A DNA stretch of 64,000 nucleotides from Actinomadura coerulea (GTDB taxonomy: Bacteria; Actinomycetota; Actinomycetes; Streptosporangiales; Streptosporangiaceae): assembly GCF_014208105.1 (NCBI RefSeq), contig NZ_JACHMQ010000001.1, forward strand, positions 3,286,001-3,350,000. Direction: 5' to 3'. Numbering within the stretch: position 1 is the stretch's first letter; each line of letters begins with the position of its first letter. Of this stretch, positions 45,801-54,452 are shown one piece after another. The notes below the pieces were generated by a model. It did no database searches. It saw only the letters and a list, made by a program, of their open reading frames with translations, and was not told the origin of the DNA. A program made the translations under genes and the position numbers.

Positions 45801-45956
45801 GGCCAGTACGTGAAGCTGCGCCGCTCGTCCGACACGATGCCCTACAACGAGCCCCCCGTCGTCGTCGGCTACGACGAGCACGAGGCCCGCGTCCGCAAGC
45901 TGGCCGAGCACATCACCGCCGCCCGCCCCGAACCCGCGCCGCCCGAGGCCGGGTGA
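42876..45956 (+). CDS. SMC-like (MksB/JetC-type) condensin ATPase
   Basis: Protein of 1026 residues with condensin architecture. The N-terminal head has Walker A at 51-63 in the form GQGPKDSNGAGKS. A long Ala/Glu/Arg coiled coil runs about 240-445. A globular hinge-like region is at about 455-560 ('RERWEAALWPYREAVVVGADD', 'PGSMIVPADG'). A second coiled coil runs about 565-850, and the C-terminal head has Walker B 'LCLVLDELGRN' at 925-935. An LSGGQ-type signature is not recognisable; 'NRRANTALMDEKAVKLVCAAAL' stands in its place. It is the last of four coupled genes. There is no Toprim/JetD nuclease gene, so plasmid cutting as in Wadjet is not supported; chromosome organisation or DNA-entry control is possible. 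Confidence 0.85.
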   Translation: MTAVLEPMVTARDAENVVGGRTLVAVQAVNISRLSTHPVPTVPGTLIVVAGQGPKDSNGAGKSSFIAAITALLGDEQWRFASGARAVAELLFNAELAAQGDSQWASADHGYIVGVFDYADPAEGDGPGEEGETAVTVWLRVNADAPHLEIRWRRGVHLASAPSEADRVSLADRLWASLPRSAGRRDLVAKDLSRVLYGGQVRCVSFLSTSVRSKVATNLLSQPLNEISPERIFSAIAALTGLDRELEAERKSRAEEHRERAKAAEAAERLTEWEREAASLLKTFDRRDRARDETAAAVRHWRTRQARLLMDAAEADAAHAADQERLHREGEELAAAARAAEKEIEQLTGGALEERLREAGAALADLKGQADKLGADKAVARNRMDELRRRVSALEERRREADGRDRGTARAELAEAEGRRDEAQQEYGMAKGAVARAERSLAEAEAGEGSAPAQIRALAAAGIAAVGLLDAVELAEGVRERWEAALWPYREAVVVGADDLGAAVAALDGMPGSMIVPADGAGALPDGVSCEPSPSGFFAALEGEGTGVVVVGGFQEPVTGRVARVRAARTAVESAEEALERARQATSDAAADVALAGRRLAGARAAAELDDVRAAMAELREGLEELGGSESRLGPRLGAAEQTLRRLQAKADTRALEVDRLRGRRETHERERDKVRRAASELAGRRAALGLDDLEKAWGGSREDAAGWLSGLDDDEATWTPAEWWHSAEKHLSEALRRVFPDGPSDEDMPEEMRFLLRERAEGEGRRTDREQATFPRLVKAMESYLRQQEDYERHQRRQIEVQLSGRRADLDKAQKGATEAAGAAEAHRTALTAAIRARLQRVSEEFEKLDVTYGGYGATLEFPTPEQPGDPEQEWRWRVTPKWRRSDGQRYVPYNRRANTALMDEKAVKLVCAAALASSGGGRLCLVLDELGRNLGKEHRKEAVALFRKIGETHGITVIGALQDDMEPYAIDACGQYVKLRRSSDTMPYNEPPVVVGYDEHEARVRKLAEHITAARPEPAPPEAG

Positions 45957-45960
45957 GGAG

Positions 45961-45991
45961 CGCCCCGGGCCGCGTTCCGCGGCCCGGGGCG
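45961..45991. terminator. Strong bidirectional hairpin between SMC operon and inositol operon
   Basis: Perfect 14-bp arms (CGCCCCGGGCCGCG and its complement) around a TTC loop, 4 bp after the SMC stop and 4 bp before the ABC ATPase stop of the opposite strand. It should end both operons. Confidence 0.75.
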
Positions 45992-45995
45992 GTCG

Positions 45996-46838
45996 TCAGT
46001 CGTCGGTGAGGCCCAGGGTCTCGGCCTCCTTCGCCATCCGCGCGGCGGCGGCCGGCGAGCCCGCCGCGTCGAGTTCGTGGGCGAGCTCCTCCAGCTCGCC
46101 GCCGCCCGCCATGAGGCCGGTGAGCTCCTCGCGGGTGATCTCCTCCTTGGTGTGGTGGCCGATGCCGCGCCCGCGGTTCAGGATCAGGAAGCGGTCGCCG
46201 ACCGGGTAGGCGTGGTGCGGGTTGTGGGTGATGAAGACGACCGCGAGGCCCCGCTCCCGCGCCTGCACGATGTAGCGCAGCACCACCCCGGCCTGCTTGA
46301 CGCCGAGGGCGGCGGTGGGCTCGTCCAGGACGAGGGCCTCGGCGCCGAAGTGGACGGCGCGGGCGATGGCCACGCACTGCCGCTCGCCGCCCGACAGGGT
46401 CCCGATGGGCTGGTCGACGTCGCGCAGGTCGATGCCCATCGCGGCCATCTCCCGGTGGGTGGTCTCGCGCATGGACCGGACGTCCATGGCGCCGAAGCGC
46501 CCCCGCCTCTCCGAGCCGAGGAAGAAGTTGCGCCAGACCGGCATGAGCGGGACGACCGCGAGGTCCTGGTAGACGGTCGCGATGCCGCGGTCGAGCGCGT
46601 CGCGGGGCGAACCGAAGCTCACCTCCTCGCCCCGCACCTCGTAGGTGCCGGTGTCGTGGCGGTGCAGCCCGGCGACGACCTTGATGAGCGTGGACTTGCC
46701 GGCCCCGTTGTCGCCGAGGACGCAGGTGACCTCGCCCGCGGCGGCCACCAGGTCCACGTCGCGCAGCGCGATGACGTTGCCGTAGTTCTTGCCGACGCCG
46801 CTGAGCCTGATGAGCGGCGCCCCCTTCGCGTCCGTCAT
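45996..46838 (-). CDS. Sugar/inositol ABC importer ATP-binding protein
   Basis: ATPase of 280 residues, single-domain carbohydrate type. Walker A is 'GDNGAGKST', the signature '[17 protein letters not shown]', Walker B '[12 protein letters not shown]' and the switch His in '[10 protein letters not shown]'. It lacks the second ATPase half of RbsA-type proteins, as is common in actinobacterial inositol importers. Last gene of the inositol operon; its start overlaps the permease stop as ATGA. An extended C-terminus (240-280) is acidic and unique. Confidence 0.92.
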   Translation of the reverse strand: MTDAKGAPLIRLSGVGKNYGNVIALRDVDLVAAAGEVTCVLGDNGAGKSTLIKVVAGLHRHDTGTYEVRGEEVSFGSPRDALDRGIATVYQDLAVVPLMPVWRNFFLGSERRGRFGAMDVRSMRETTHREMAAMGIDLRDVDQPIGTLSGGERQCVAIARAVHFGAEALVLDEPTAALGVKQAGVVLRYIVQARERGLAVVFITHNPHHAYPVGDRFLILNRGRGIGHHTKEEITREELTGLMAGGGELEELAHELDAAGSPAAAARMAKEAETLGLTDD

Positions 46839-47887
46839 GGCGACCGCTCCACTCTGCGCCGCACGACCAGGTTGACCACGGTCGCGATCAGCAGCATCGC
46901 GCCGAGGAAGAACCGGAACCAGTCGGGGTTCCACTCGGCGTACACGATGCCCTTGTTCGTCATGCCGAAGATGAACGCGCCGATCGCCGCGCCGACCGCC
47001 GACCCGTAGCCGCCGGTGAGCAGGCACCCGCCGATGACCGCGCAGATGATGTAGAGGAACTCGTTGCCGACGCCCTCCCCCGACTGGACGGTCGCGAACG
47101 CGAACACCAGGTGCATCCCGGAGAACCACGCGCAGAACGCGACGCCCATGAACAGGCCGATCTTCACGCGGTCGACGGGCACGCCGACCGCGCGGGCGCT
47201 GCCGGCGGCCCCGCCCACCGCGAAGATCCAGTTGCCGACGCGGGTGCGCAGCAGGAGCCAGGTGGCGACCGCCGTGAACGCCAGCCACCAGAACACGGTA
47301 ACCTTGACGTTGACGCCGAGCACGTCCACGTCGGAGGCGAAGACCGCGCGGGCGGAGGCGAAGCCGTCCATGTCGCGGACGGAGTCGCTGGCGACGTTGC
47401 CGGTGAGCGCCTTCGTCACGCCGAGGTTCAGGCCCGCGAGCATGAAGAACGTGGCGAGCGTGATGATGAAGCTCGGCAGCCGCGTCCGGACGTACAGGAC
47501 GCCGTTCACCATGCCGAGCGCCAGCGTCAGCACCAGCGAGATCACCACGCCCGCCCACACGTTCAGCGTGAACTGGTAGGCGGTCAGCGCCGCGATCAGC
47601 GCCGAGGACGTCACCATCACCCCGGCGGACAGGTCGAACTCGCCGCCGATCATCAGCAGCGACACCCCGACCGCCATGATCCCGAACGTCGAGGCCGCGT
47701 ACAGCACGGTGGAGAACGACCCGGCGCGCAGGAACGCGTCCGCGACGATCGAGAAGAACGCGAACAGCGCCACCGCGCCGAGCAGCGCGCCGAGCTCCGG
47801 GCGGCCCAGCAGCCGCCGCACGGGCGACCGCCGGGCCAGGCGCTCGTCGGGGCGGGCCTCCGGCGGCCCGGCCACCGCCTGCGTCAT
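46835..47887 (-). CDS. Sugar/inositol ABC importer permease
   Basis: Membrane permease of 350 residues of the RbsC/BPD_transp_2 family with about ten helices, starting '[25 protein letters not shown]'. Family sequences are '[26 protein letters not shown]' and '[24 protein letters not shown]'. It would import myo-inositol given its operon. ATG 47887 overlaps the binding-protein stop. Confidence 0.92.
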   Translation of the reverse strand: MTQAVAGPPEARPDERLARRSPVRRLLGRPELGALLGAVALFAFFSIVADAFLRAGSFSTVLYAASTFGIMAVGVSLLMIGGEFDLSAGVMVTSSALIAALTAYQFTLNVWAGVVISLVLTLALGMVNGVLYVRTRLPSFIITLATFFMLAGLNLGVTKALTGNVASDSVRDMDGFASARAVFASDVDVLGVNVKVTVFWWLAFTAVATWLLLRTRVGNWIFAVGGAAGSARAVGVPVDRVKIGLFMGVAFCAWFSGMHLVFAFATVQSGEGVGNEFLYIICAVIGGCLLTGGYGSAVGAAIGAFIFGMTNKGIVYAEWNPDWFRFFLGAMLLIATVVNLVVRRRVERSP

Positions 47888-48873
47888 CGCGTGCCCCGGT
47901 TCGCGAACGCCTCCAGCTGCCCCGCGTTCTCCTTGGTCACGATCGCGGGCCCGGTCAGCACGGGCCGCCCACCGCCGAGCACGTTGCCGTTGTTCTTCAG
48001 CAGCCACAACTCGTCGACGGCCCCGTAGCCCTGCAGGTAGGGCTGCTGGTCGACGGCGAACTCGATCGCGCCCGAGTTGATCGAGGCGATGAGGTCCTTG
48101 TTCAGGTCGAACGTCCCGATCCTGGCCTTGCTCCCGGTCTCCTTCACCGCGTCGACGGCGGTCGCCGCGAACGGGGCGCCGAGCGTCAGGATCCCGTCGA
48201 TGCCCTTGTCGGCCTGGAGCTTGGCCGTGATGGACGACTTCACCTCCGGCATGTTGGTGCCCTGGACGAACAGGTTCTGCAGGTCGCCGCCGAACGTCTT
48301 CTTCGCGCCGGCGCAGCGGTCCTCCAGGCCGACGTTGCCCTGCTCGTGGACGACGCACAGCGCCTTCTTGGCGCCGATCTTCGCCAGCTCCGTGCCGGCC
48401 GCCTCACCGGCGATCGACTCGTCCTGCCCGAAGTGCGCGACCGCGCCGAGCTTCGCCGACTCCTCGGCGCCGGAGTTGATCGACACGACCGGCACCTTCG
48501 CGGCCGCGGCGCGGGCCAGCACGTCCTTCATCGCGTCCGGCTTGGCGAGGGTGACGATGATGCCGTCGACCTTCTTGTCGAGCGCGGCCTGGACGAGCTG
48601 GGCCTGCTTGCCTCCGTCCGGGTCGGCGGAGTAGAGGAACTCGACGTTGTCCTTGGCGGCGGCGGCCTTCGCCCCCTTCTGCACGATGTCCCAGAAGGTG
48701 TCGCCCGCGCCGGAGTGCGTGACCATCGCGATCTTCAACCGGGGGCCGGCGCCCTCCGGGGTGTCCTCGGACTTCTTGCCGCCCGAGCTGCTGCAGGCGC
48801 TCAGTGCCAGCAGCCCCGCGGCGGCCAGCACCGCGAGGCCCCTGGACGTCCCACGCGCGAAAACGCCTCTCAT
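47884..48873 (-). CDS. Sugar/inositol-binding lipoprotein
   Basis: Periplasmic-binding-protein-like receptor (family 4, RbsB/IbpA type) of 329 residues, anchored as a lipoprotein: the lipobox LLALSAC places the lipidated Cys near residue 27. The ligand domain has '[26 protein letters not shown]', '[21 protein letters not shown]' and '[12 protein letters not shown]'. It starts 45 bp after iolD and leads the transporter part of the operon. The substrate is most likely myo-inositol. Confidence 0.92.
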   Translation of the reverse strand: MRGVFARGTSRGLAVLAAAGLLALSACSSSGGKKSEDTPEGAGPRLKIAMVTHSGAGDTFWDIVQKGAKAAAAKDNVEFLYSADPDGGKQAQLVQAALDKKVDGIIVTLAKPDAMKDVLARAAAAKVPVVSINSGAEESAKLGAVAHFGQDESIAGEAAGTELAKIGAKKALCVVHEQGNVGLEDRCAGAKKTFGGDLQNLFVQGTNMPEVKSSITAKLQADKGIDGILTLGAPFAATAVDAVKETGSKARIGTFDLNKDLIASINSGAIEFAVDQQPYLQGYGAVDELWLLKNNGNVLGGGRPVLTGPAIVTKENAGQLEAFANRGTR

Positions 48874-48918
48874 CGGCTGCTCTCCGTTTCTCCCCGAATG
48901 GTCGGTCTGAGGAGTTGA

Positions 48919-50769
48919 TCACAGATGATGACGGCGCGTACGCCTATCCCTTTCATATCGGGCGCGGGCCTCCCGGGTGGAGTCCAGCGCCGACACCTCC
49001 GCGACCGGGACGTCCCACCATGCCGCACTGTCGGGGGTGTCCGCCAAGGGGTTCGTCTCAATGTGGATGACGGTGGTCCTGGGGGACTCGCGCGCCTGCT
49101 GGAGCGCGTCCCGCAGCTCGGTGGACGTGCCGGCGCGGATGACGTCGGCGCCGAGGCTGGCGGCGTTGGCGGCCAGGTCGACCGGGATGGGGTCGCCGTC
49201 CAGGCCGGTGGGGGTGCGCAGGCGGTGGCGGGTGCCGAACCGCTGGGCGCCCACGCTCTCGGAGAGGTTGCCGATGGAGGCGTACCCGTGGTTCTGGACC
49301 AGGACCACCACCAGCTTGACCCCCTCGGCGGCGGCCGTGGTGAGCTCCTGGGCCATCATCAGGTAGGACCCGTCACCGACCAGGACGAACACCTCCCGGT
49401 CGGGCGCGGCCATCTTCACGCCGAGACCCCCGGCGATCTCGTACCCCATGCAGGAGTACCCGTACTCCACGTGGTAGCCCTTGGGGTCCCGGGTCCGCCA
49501 CAGCTTGTGCAGGTCACCGGGCATCGACCCCGCCGCGCACACCACCACGTCCCGCGGCCCGGCGGCCTCGTTGACCGCCGCGATCACCTCGGCCTGGGTG
49601 AGCAGCTCCCCGTTCTGGGGCGCGCACGCCCGGTCGGCCTCGGCGTTCCAGTCGGCCATCAGGGCCTGGGCGCGGTCCCTGTGGGCCTGCGGGACGCTGT
49701 AGCCGTCCAGCGCCTCCTCCAGCGCCCGGATCGCCTCGCGGGCGTCGGCCACGACCGACACTCCCCCCAGCTTCACCGCATCGGCACGAGCGACATTGAT
49801 GTTGACGAACCTCACCGACGGATGAGCGAACAAACTGTGCGACGCGGTCGTGAAATCGCTGTACCGGGTCCCGATCCCCACCACCACATCGGCCTCACGC
49901 GCCAACGCGTTGGCCGCCGTGGTCCCCGTCGCACCGACCGCCCCCACCGACGAAGGGTGATCCCACGGCAGCGAACCCTTACCCGCCTGGGTCTCGGCGA
50001 CCGGAACCCCCGTCCGCCCCGCCAGCACCCCCAACTCCGCCGCCGCACCCGAGTAGATCACCCCGCCACCCGCCACGATCAACGGACGCTCCGCCCCCCG
50101 CAGCAGCTCCACCGCCTCCCCCAGCGCGGCCGGCTCGGGCACCGCACGCCCGACCCGCCACACCCGCCGCGCGAACAACTCCTCCGGCCAATCGAACGCC
50201 TCGGCCTGCACATCCTGCGGCAACGCCAACGTCACCGCACCCGTCTCAGCGGGATCGGTCAGCACCCGCATCGCCGCCAGCAACGCCCCCGGCAACTGCT
50301 CCGCCCGATTGACCCGATCCCAGTACCGCGACACCGGCTTGAAGCAGTCGTTCACCGACACATCCAGCGACCGCGAATCCTCCAACTCCTGCAACACCGG
50401 ACTGGCCGCCCGCGTCGCGAAGATGTCACCCGGCAGCAGCAGCACCGGCAACCGGTTCACCGTCGCCAACGCCGCACCCGTCACCATGTTCGTCGCACCC
50501 GGCCCGATCGACGTCGTACACGCCAACGTCGACAACCGATCACTCATCCGCGCGAACCCGGCAGCCGCATGCACCATCGCCTGCTCATTACGCGCCATGA
50601 AATACGGCAACAGGTCACCATGCTCCAGCAGCGCCTGCCCCATCCCCGCCACATTGCCATGCCCGAAAATCCCGAAACACCCCGCGAAGAACCGCCGCTC
50701 CTCACCATCCCGCTCGCTGTACTGCGCCGAGAGGAAACGCACCAGCGCCTGCGCCACGGTGAGTCTCAC
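48919..50769 (-). CDS. iolD: 3D-(3,5/4)-trihydroxycyclohexane-1,2-dione hydrolase IolD
   Basis: ThDP-dependent hydrolase of 616 residues that opens the inositol ring. The N-terminal half has 'IFGHGNVAGMGQALLE' and the catalytic Glu region 'YFMARNEQAMVHAAAGFAR'. The C-terminal ThDP motif begins 'VLVGDGSYLMMAQELTTAAAEG' and the fold ends 'VIHIETNPLADTPDSAAWWDVPVAEV'. GTG 50769 overlaps the iolB stop. The first two thirds of the gene (about 49755-50769) use many TTG, GGT, CAT, GAT and GTG codons, unlike the C-ending codons of the last third and of neighbouring genes, a sign of recombination inside the gene. Confidence 0.95.
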   Translation of the reverse strand: MRLTVAQALVRFLSAQYSERDGEERRFFAGCFGIFGHGNVAGMGQALLEHGDLLPYFMARNEQAMVHAAAGFARMSDRLSTLACTTSIGPGATNMVTGAALATVNRLPVLLLPGDIFATRAASPVLQELEDSRSLDVSVNDCFKPVSRYWDRVNRAEQLPGALLAAMRVLTDPAETGAVTLALPQDVQAEAFDWPEELFARRVWRVGRAVPEPAALGEAVELLRGAERPLIVAGGGVIYSGAAAELGVLAGRTGVPVAETQAGKGSLPWDHPSSVGAVGATGTTAANALAREADVVVGIGTRYSDFTTASHSLFAHPSVRFVNINVARADAVKLGGVSVVADAREAIRALEEALDGYSVPQAHRDRAQALMADWNAEADRACAPQNGELLTQAEVIAAVNEAAGPRDVVVCAAGSMPGDLHKLWRTRDPKGYHVEYGYSCMGYEIAGGLGVKMAAPDREVFVLVGDGSYLMMAQELTTAAAEGVKLVVVLVQNHGYASIGNLSESVGAQRFGTRHRLRTPTGLDGDPIPVDLAANAASLGADVIRAGTSTELRDALQQARESPRTTVIHIETNPLADTPDSAAWWDVPVAEVSALDSTREARARYERDRRTRRHHL

Positions 50770-51623
50770 GAGCGTCCCTCCGCCGAGGTGAGCGGCAGCC
50801 GCGGGTCGACCGGCAGCCCCTCCCAGGTGCCGCGGATCCAGGCGTGCTCCGGGTCGTCGCAGATGCGCCACGCGCGCTCCGGCGACGGCCCGGCCATCAC
50901 GTTCAGGTAGTACAGGTCGTGTCCCGGCGGCGCCATCGACGGGCCGTGCCAGCCGTGCGGGATCAGCACGGCGTCGCCGCTGCGGACCTCCGCCAGCACG
51001 TCGATCGGACGTCCCGGCGACCCGTAGACGCGCTGGTAGGCCATGCCGTCCCGGGCGACCTCGAAGTAGTAGATCTCCTCCAGGACCGACTCGCCGGGCC
51101 CCTGCTCGTCGTGCTTGTGCGGCGGGAACGACGACCAGCAGCCCGCCGGCGTCAGCACCTCGCACGCGATCAGCTTCTCGGCGAACGGGAAACCCTCCGG
51201 CGTCCCGAAGTTGTTGACCTGCCGGCTCGCCGAGCCCGCACCCCGCAGCTCGACCGGGACCTTCTCCGCCGGCCCGTAGCGGGGCGCGAGCCGCCGCTCG
51301 CACCGGGCGCCCGCCAGCGCGAACCGCCCGCCGCCGCGGACGGTCACGTGGGCGTCGCGCGGCACGTAGGCGAAGTCGCTGACGCGGGCGAAGACGTTCT
51401 CGCGGCCCTCCAGCTCGAACCGCTCACCGTCGCACTCCACGGCGCACGACCCTGCCAGCGGAAGCACGATCGTCTCGAACTCGCCGGTGTCGAACGCGTG
51501 CGAGCCGCCTTCCGGCAGCTCCAGGACCCGCAGCCCCGAATACGCCCAACCGGCCGACTCGGGGGTCACGACGAGCCCGTACGGCGCTTCCGCGGCGGTT
51601 CCGGCGGGCAGGTGGTATTTCAT
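50766..51623 (-). CDS. iolB: 5-deoxy-glucuronate isomerase IolB
   Basis: Cupin-fold isomerase of 285 residues, converting 5-deoxy-glucuronate to 5-dehydro-2-deoxygluconate. Metal ligands are in 'SSFPPHKHDEQGPGESVLEEIYYFEV' and the later His in 'VLIPHGWHGPSMAPPGHDLYYLNVMAG'. The start and stop overlap iolC and iolD by 4 bp each. Confidence 0.96.
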   Translation of the reverse strand: MKYHLPAGTAAEAPYGLVVTPESAGWAYSGLRVLELPEGGSHAFDTGEFETIVLPLAGSCAVECDGERFELEGRENVFARVSDFAYVPRDAHVTVRGGGRFALAGARCERRLAPRYGPAEKVPVELRGAGSASRQVNNFGTPEGFPFAEKLIACEVLTPAGCWSSFPPHKHDEQGPGESVLEEIYYFEVARDGMAYQRVYGSPGRPIDVLAEVRSGDAVLIPHGWHGPSMAPPGHDLYYLNVMAGPSPERAWRICDDPEHAWIRGTWEGLPVDPRLPLTSAEGRS

Positions 51624-52555
51624 CGTGGCTCCTTGAGGAGTTCGTCGACCTCGTCTTGCGTGGGCATCGCGTCGGAGCAGGCGATGCGGGACGCGACGAT
51701 CGCTCCCGCGGCACCAGCGAACTCGACGAGCCGCCGCAGTCCCCATCCGGCGAGGAGGCCGTGGCAGACGGCGCCGCCGAACGCGTCCCCGGCGCCGAGT
51801 CCGTTGACGACGTCCACCTTGACCGGGGGCACTTCCACGACCTCGTCGGCCGTCGCCGCGAGGACGCCTTCCGGGCCCATCTTCACGATGGCGAGTTCCG
51901 GGCCGCGGGCCAGGATCGCGCGGGCGGCGGCGCGCGGCTCCCGCTCCCCCACGGCGACCTCGCACTCCTCCAGGTTTCCGACCGCGACCGTCGCCCGTTC
52001 CAAGGCGAGGCCCGCCCAGTGCGGAGCCTCCGATGGGTCGTCCCACAGCATCGGCCGGTAGTCGAGGTCGATGACGGTCTGCCCGGGGTGCTCCCCCAGC
52101 GCGGTCAGGGTGGCCTCCCGGCTGGGCTCCTGGGAAAGGCCCGTGACCGTGGCCCAGACGATGCGCGCCGAGCGGATCGCGTCGAGGTCGAGCTCCTCTG
52201 GGCGGATCTCCAGGTCGGGCGCCTTGGGGTAGCGGTAGAAGTACAGCGGGAAGTCGTCCGGCGGGAAGATCTCGCAGAAGGCCAGCGGCGTCGGCAGGCC
52301 GGGGACGGCGGTGACGAACCGGTCGTCCACTCCGTAGCCCCGGAGGGCCTTGTGGACGAACCGGCCGAAGGGGTCCTCTCCCGTGCGCGTGACGACGGCG
52401 GTCCGGCGGCCGTACCTGGCCGCCGCCACGGCGACGTTGGTCGGGCTGCCGCCGAGGTACTTGCCGAACGTCTCGACGTCCTCCAGCGGCGTGCCCACCT
52501 GGTTCGGATAGACGTCGACGCTGACCCGCCCCATCGTGATGAGGTCGAACGTCAT
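51620..52555 (-). CDS. iolC: 5-dehydro-2-deoxygluconokinase IolC
   Basis: PfkB-family sugar kinase of 311 residues. N-terminal 'DLITMGRVSVDVYPNQVGTPLEDVETFGKYLGGSPTNVAVAAARYG' is characteristic of IolC, and the PfkB signature 'VNGLGAGDAFGGAVCHGLL' carries the catalytic Asp. It phosphorylates 5-dehydro-2-deoxygluconate in the step after IolB. It overlaps iolE and iolB by 4 bp on each side. Confidence 0.96.
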   Translation of the reverse strand: MTFDLITMGRVSVDVYPNQVGTPLEDVETFGKYLGGSPTNVAVAAARYGRRTAVVTRTGEDPFGRFVHKALRGYGVDDRFVTAVPGLPTPLAFCEIFPPDDFPLYFYRYPKAPDLEIRPEELDLDAIRSARIVWATVTGLSQEPSREATLTALGEHPGQTVIDLDYRPMLWDDPSEAPHWAGLALERATVAVGNLEECEVAVGEREPRAAARAILARGPELAIVKMGPEGVLAATADEVVEVPPVKVDVVNGLGAGDAFGGAVCHGLLAGWGLRRLVEFAGAAGAIVASRIACSDAMPTQDEVDELLKEPR

Positions 52556-53403
52556 CGGGCCACCCCGGCGAGGTAGTCGAGGCTCCTGCGGACGTCGCCG
52601 TACGGTCCGGCGCCCTCCTCGGGCTCGCCGGCCAGGACGGTGTCCTGCTCCATCACCCACCAGCCTTCGTAACCGGCGATCTCCAGGGTGCGGATGATGT
52701 CGGGGATGTCGATGTCGCCGTCCCCGAGCGGCCTGTACAGCCCGTCCCGCACCGCGCTCGTGTACGTGATGTCTCCCTTGAGTACCTGTTGGGCGAGGCC
52801 CACGTCCACATCCTTCAGATGGACATGCGCTATGCGCGGCGCCGCGAAACGCGCCAGCCACACCGGATCGGTCCCGCCGACCAGGAGGTGCCCTGTGTCG
52901 AGGCAGAGCGGGATGCTGCATCCGCCCAGCACGCGCTCGACCTCGCTGCGCCGCTCCACGACCGTCCCGACGTGGGGATGCAGGGTGGCGAGCCTGCCGC
53001 GTTCGGCGGCGCGTGCGGCGATCGCGTCGAGGTTCGCGAGCAGCGCCGCCCACGCCTTGGTGTCGAGGACGGGACGCTCGTCGTATCCGTCGAGTCCGGT
53101 TGCGGCGGCCAGGACGAGGACGCCGTCGATGTCGTCCCACGCCTGCTCGACCACGGGCAGCGGGTCGAACGCGGGGTCGTGCAGAACGACGGGCACGAAC
53201 GCCCCCACGAGACCCAGGCCGAATGAGGTGAGCAGTTCGTCCCGCGCTTGCGCGGCCCTGGGGAGGAAGCCGTCCGGGCCCAGTTCCGTGGCGGCCAGGC
53301 CGAGGTGGCGCATCTCGGCGAGCACCCGGCCGGGCTCCATCTGGTGGCCCCAGCCGGGGACCTCGCACACGCCCCACGAGATCGGCGCGCCGGCGATCCT
53401 CAC
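52552..53403 (-). CDS. iolE: Inosose dehydratase IolE-like (xylose isomerase-type barrel)
   Basis: TIM-barrel enzyme of 283 residues. The opening 'AGAPISWGVCEVPGWGHQMEP' is the IolE hallmark, and metal-binding residues lie in 'ATLHPHVG', 'LCLDTGHLLVGG' and 'HVHLKDVD'. It dehydrates 2-keto-myo-inositol. The GTG start overlaps the iolG stop. Some relatives are isomerases (IolI/IolH), so the exact step is likely but not proven. Confidence 0.9.
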   Translation of the reverse strand: MRIAGAPISWGVCEVPGWGHQMEPGRVLAEMRHLGLAATELGPDGFLPRAAQARDELLTSFGLGLVGAFVPVVLHDPAFDPLPVVEQAWDDIDGVLVLAAATGLDGYDERPVLDTKAWAALLANLDAIAARAAERGRLATLHPHVGTVVERRSEVERVLGGCSIPLCLDTGHLLVGGTDPVWLARFAAPRIAHVHLKDVDVGLAQQVLKGDITYTSAVRDGLYRPLGDGDIDIPDIIRTLEIAGYEGWWVMEQDTVLAGEPEEGAGPYGDVRRSLDYLAGVAR

Positions 53404-54410
53404 CGCCGCACCTCCTCGACGGCGACCATCCGCCCCTCCCGCATGGACAGCTCGCACGCCTCGGCGAGGTAGAACGCCTCCAGCGCCTCCTCCGGCGGGC
53501 ACGGGTTGGCGCGGCGGCCCGCCACGACGTCCGCGAAGGCCCTCAGTTCGGCGTCGTAGGCGTCGGAGAAGCGCTCCATGAAGCCGCCGTAGGGCGTCTT
53601 GGGCTGGTCCCCGTCCGGTAGCGCGGTCGCGGGCGTCCGGTCGTCCAAGCCGGCGATGACGCTGTCCTTGGACCCGAACAGCTCCAGGCGCGCGTCGTAC
53701 CCGGCGGCGTTGTAGCGGGTGGCCGAGACCTGCCCGAGCGCCCCGTCGTCGAGGATGAGCAGCGCGGACCCGGTGTCGACGTCGCCGGCCTCGCGGAAGA
53801 AGTCGTCGCCGCGGTTGGCGCCCACCGCCATCACCCGGACGACCTCGCGGCCGGTGACGAACCGGATGAGGTCCAGGTCGTGGATGAGGCAGTCGCGGAA
53901 CAGCCCGCCGGACGTGGGGACGTACTCGGCGGGCGGCGGCGCCGGGTCGAAGCTGCACGAGCGGACGGTGTGCAGCCAGCCGAGCCGCCCCGACGCGAGG
54001 GCCTCGCGCGCCGCCGCGTTCCCGGCGTCGAACCGGCGCTGGAACCCGACCTGCACCGGAACGCCGGCGCCGGCCGCCGCCCGGACGATTTGGAACGTTC
54101 CATCAATGTCGGACGCGAGCGGCTTCTCGCAGAACACGGGGATTCGCGCCGTCACGGCGCGCTCCACCAGCGTCGCGTGCGCGTCCGTGGCCGCCGCGAC
54201 GACCAGGCCGTCCAGCCCGGCGGAGAAGAGCCCCTCGACGGCGTCCAGCGCGGTGACCTCGGGCGTCCCCCCGCCCAGGCGCGCGGCCAGCTCCCGGGCG
54301 CGCCCCGGATCGGCGTCGGCGACGACCACCGCCTCCACCTCGGGCAACTTTCGCAGTGCGGCGGCGTGGCGCGCACCGATGCGCCCCGCTCCGGCCAGTC
54401 CGATCCTCAT
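53400..54410 (-). CDS. iolG: Inositol 2-dehydrogenase IolG-like (Gfo/Idh/MocA)
   Basis: NAD-dependent dehydrogenase of 336 residues, first gene of the operon. The Rossmann motif GAGRIGARHA is near residue 7, the catalytic Lys is in 'VFCEKPLASD', and 'GGLFRDCLIHDLDLIRFVTGREV' carries the family His. It would oxidise myo-inositol (or an isomer) to the inosose used by IolE. A LacI-like box lies 43 bp upstream, and a perfect copy of the same box is inside this gene. No iolA (malonate-semialdehyde dehydrogenase) or iolJ is present here. Confidence 0.9.
   Translation of the reverse strand: MRIGLAGAGRIGARHAAALRKLPEVEAVVVADADPGRARELAARLGGGTPEVTALDAVEGLFSAGLDGLVVAAATDAHATLVERAVTARIPVFCEKPLASDIDGTFQIVRAAAGAGVPVQVGFQRRFDAGNAAAREALASGRLGWLHTVRSCSFDPAPPPAEYVPTSGGLFRDCLIHDLDLIRFVTGREVVRVMAVGANRGDDFFREAGDVDTGSALLILDDGALGQVSATRYNAAGYDARLELFGSKDSVIAGLDDRTPATALPDGDQPKTPYGGFMERFSDAYDAELRAFADVVAGRRANPCPPEEALEAFYLAEACELSMREGRMVAVEEVRR
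54091..54102. promoter_or_regulatory. Perfect TGGAACGTTCCA box inside iolG
   Basis: A 12-bp perfect palindrome within the iolG coding sequence, about 310 bp downstream of its start. It matches the upstream box at 54453-54464 except for one base, so it may be a second operator for looping or roadblock repression. Confidence 0.55.
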
Positions 54411-54452
54411 CGATGCCCTCCGGTCGGCGGTCAGGTGGAGACACGAGTCTGA

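Noticed and set aside
42969..45911. Open frame of 980 codons antisense to the SMC gene
   Set aside because: Its composition is that of a GC-bias shadow (Leu/Arg/Gly/Val/His-rich, no domain), and it lies wholly under a clear coiled-coil ATPase.
40483..45956. Complete Wadjet (JetABCD) defence system
   Set aside because: No JetD/Toprim nuclease gene follows: the SMC gene is succeeded at once by a strong terminator and a convergent transporter. An MksFEB-like complex with an extra gene is the better description.
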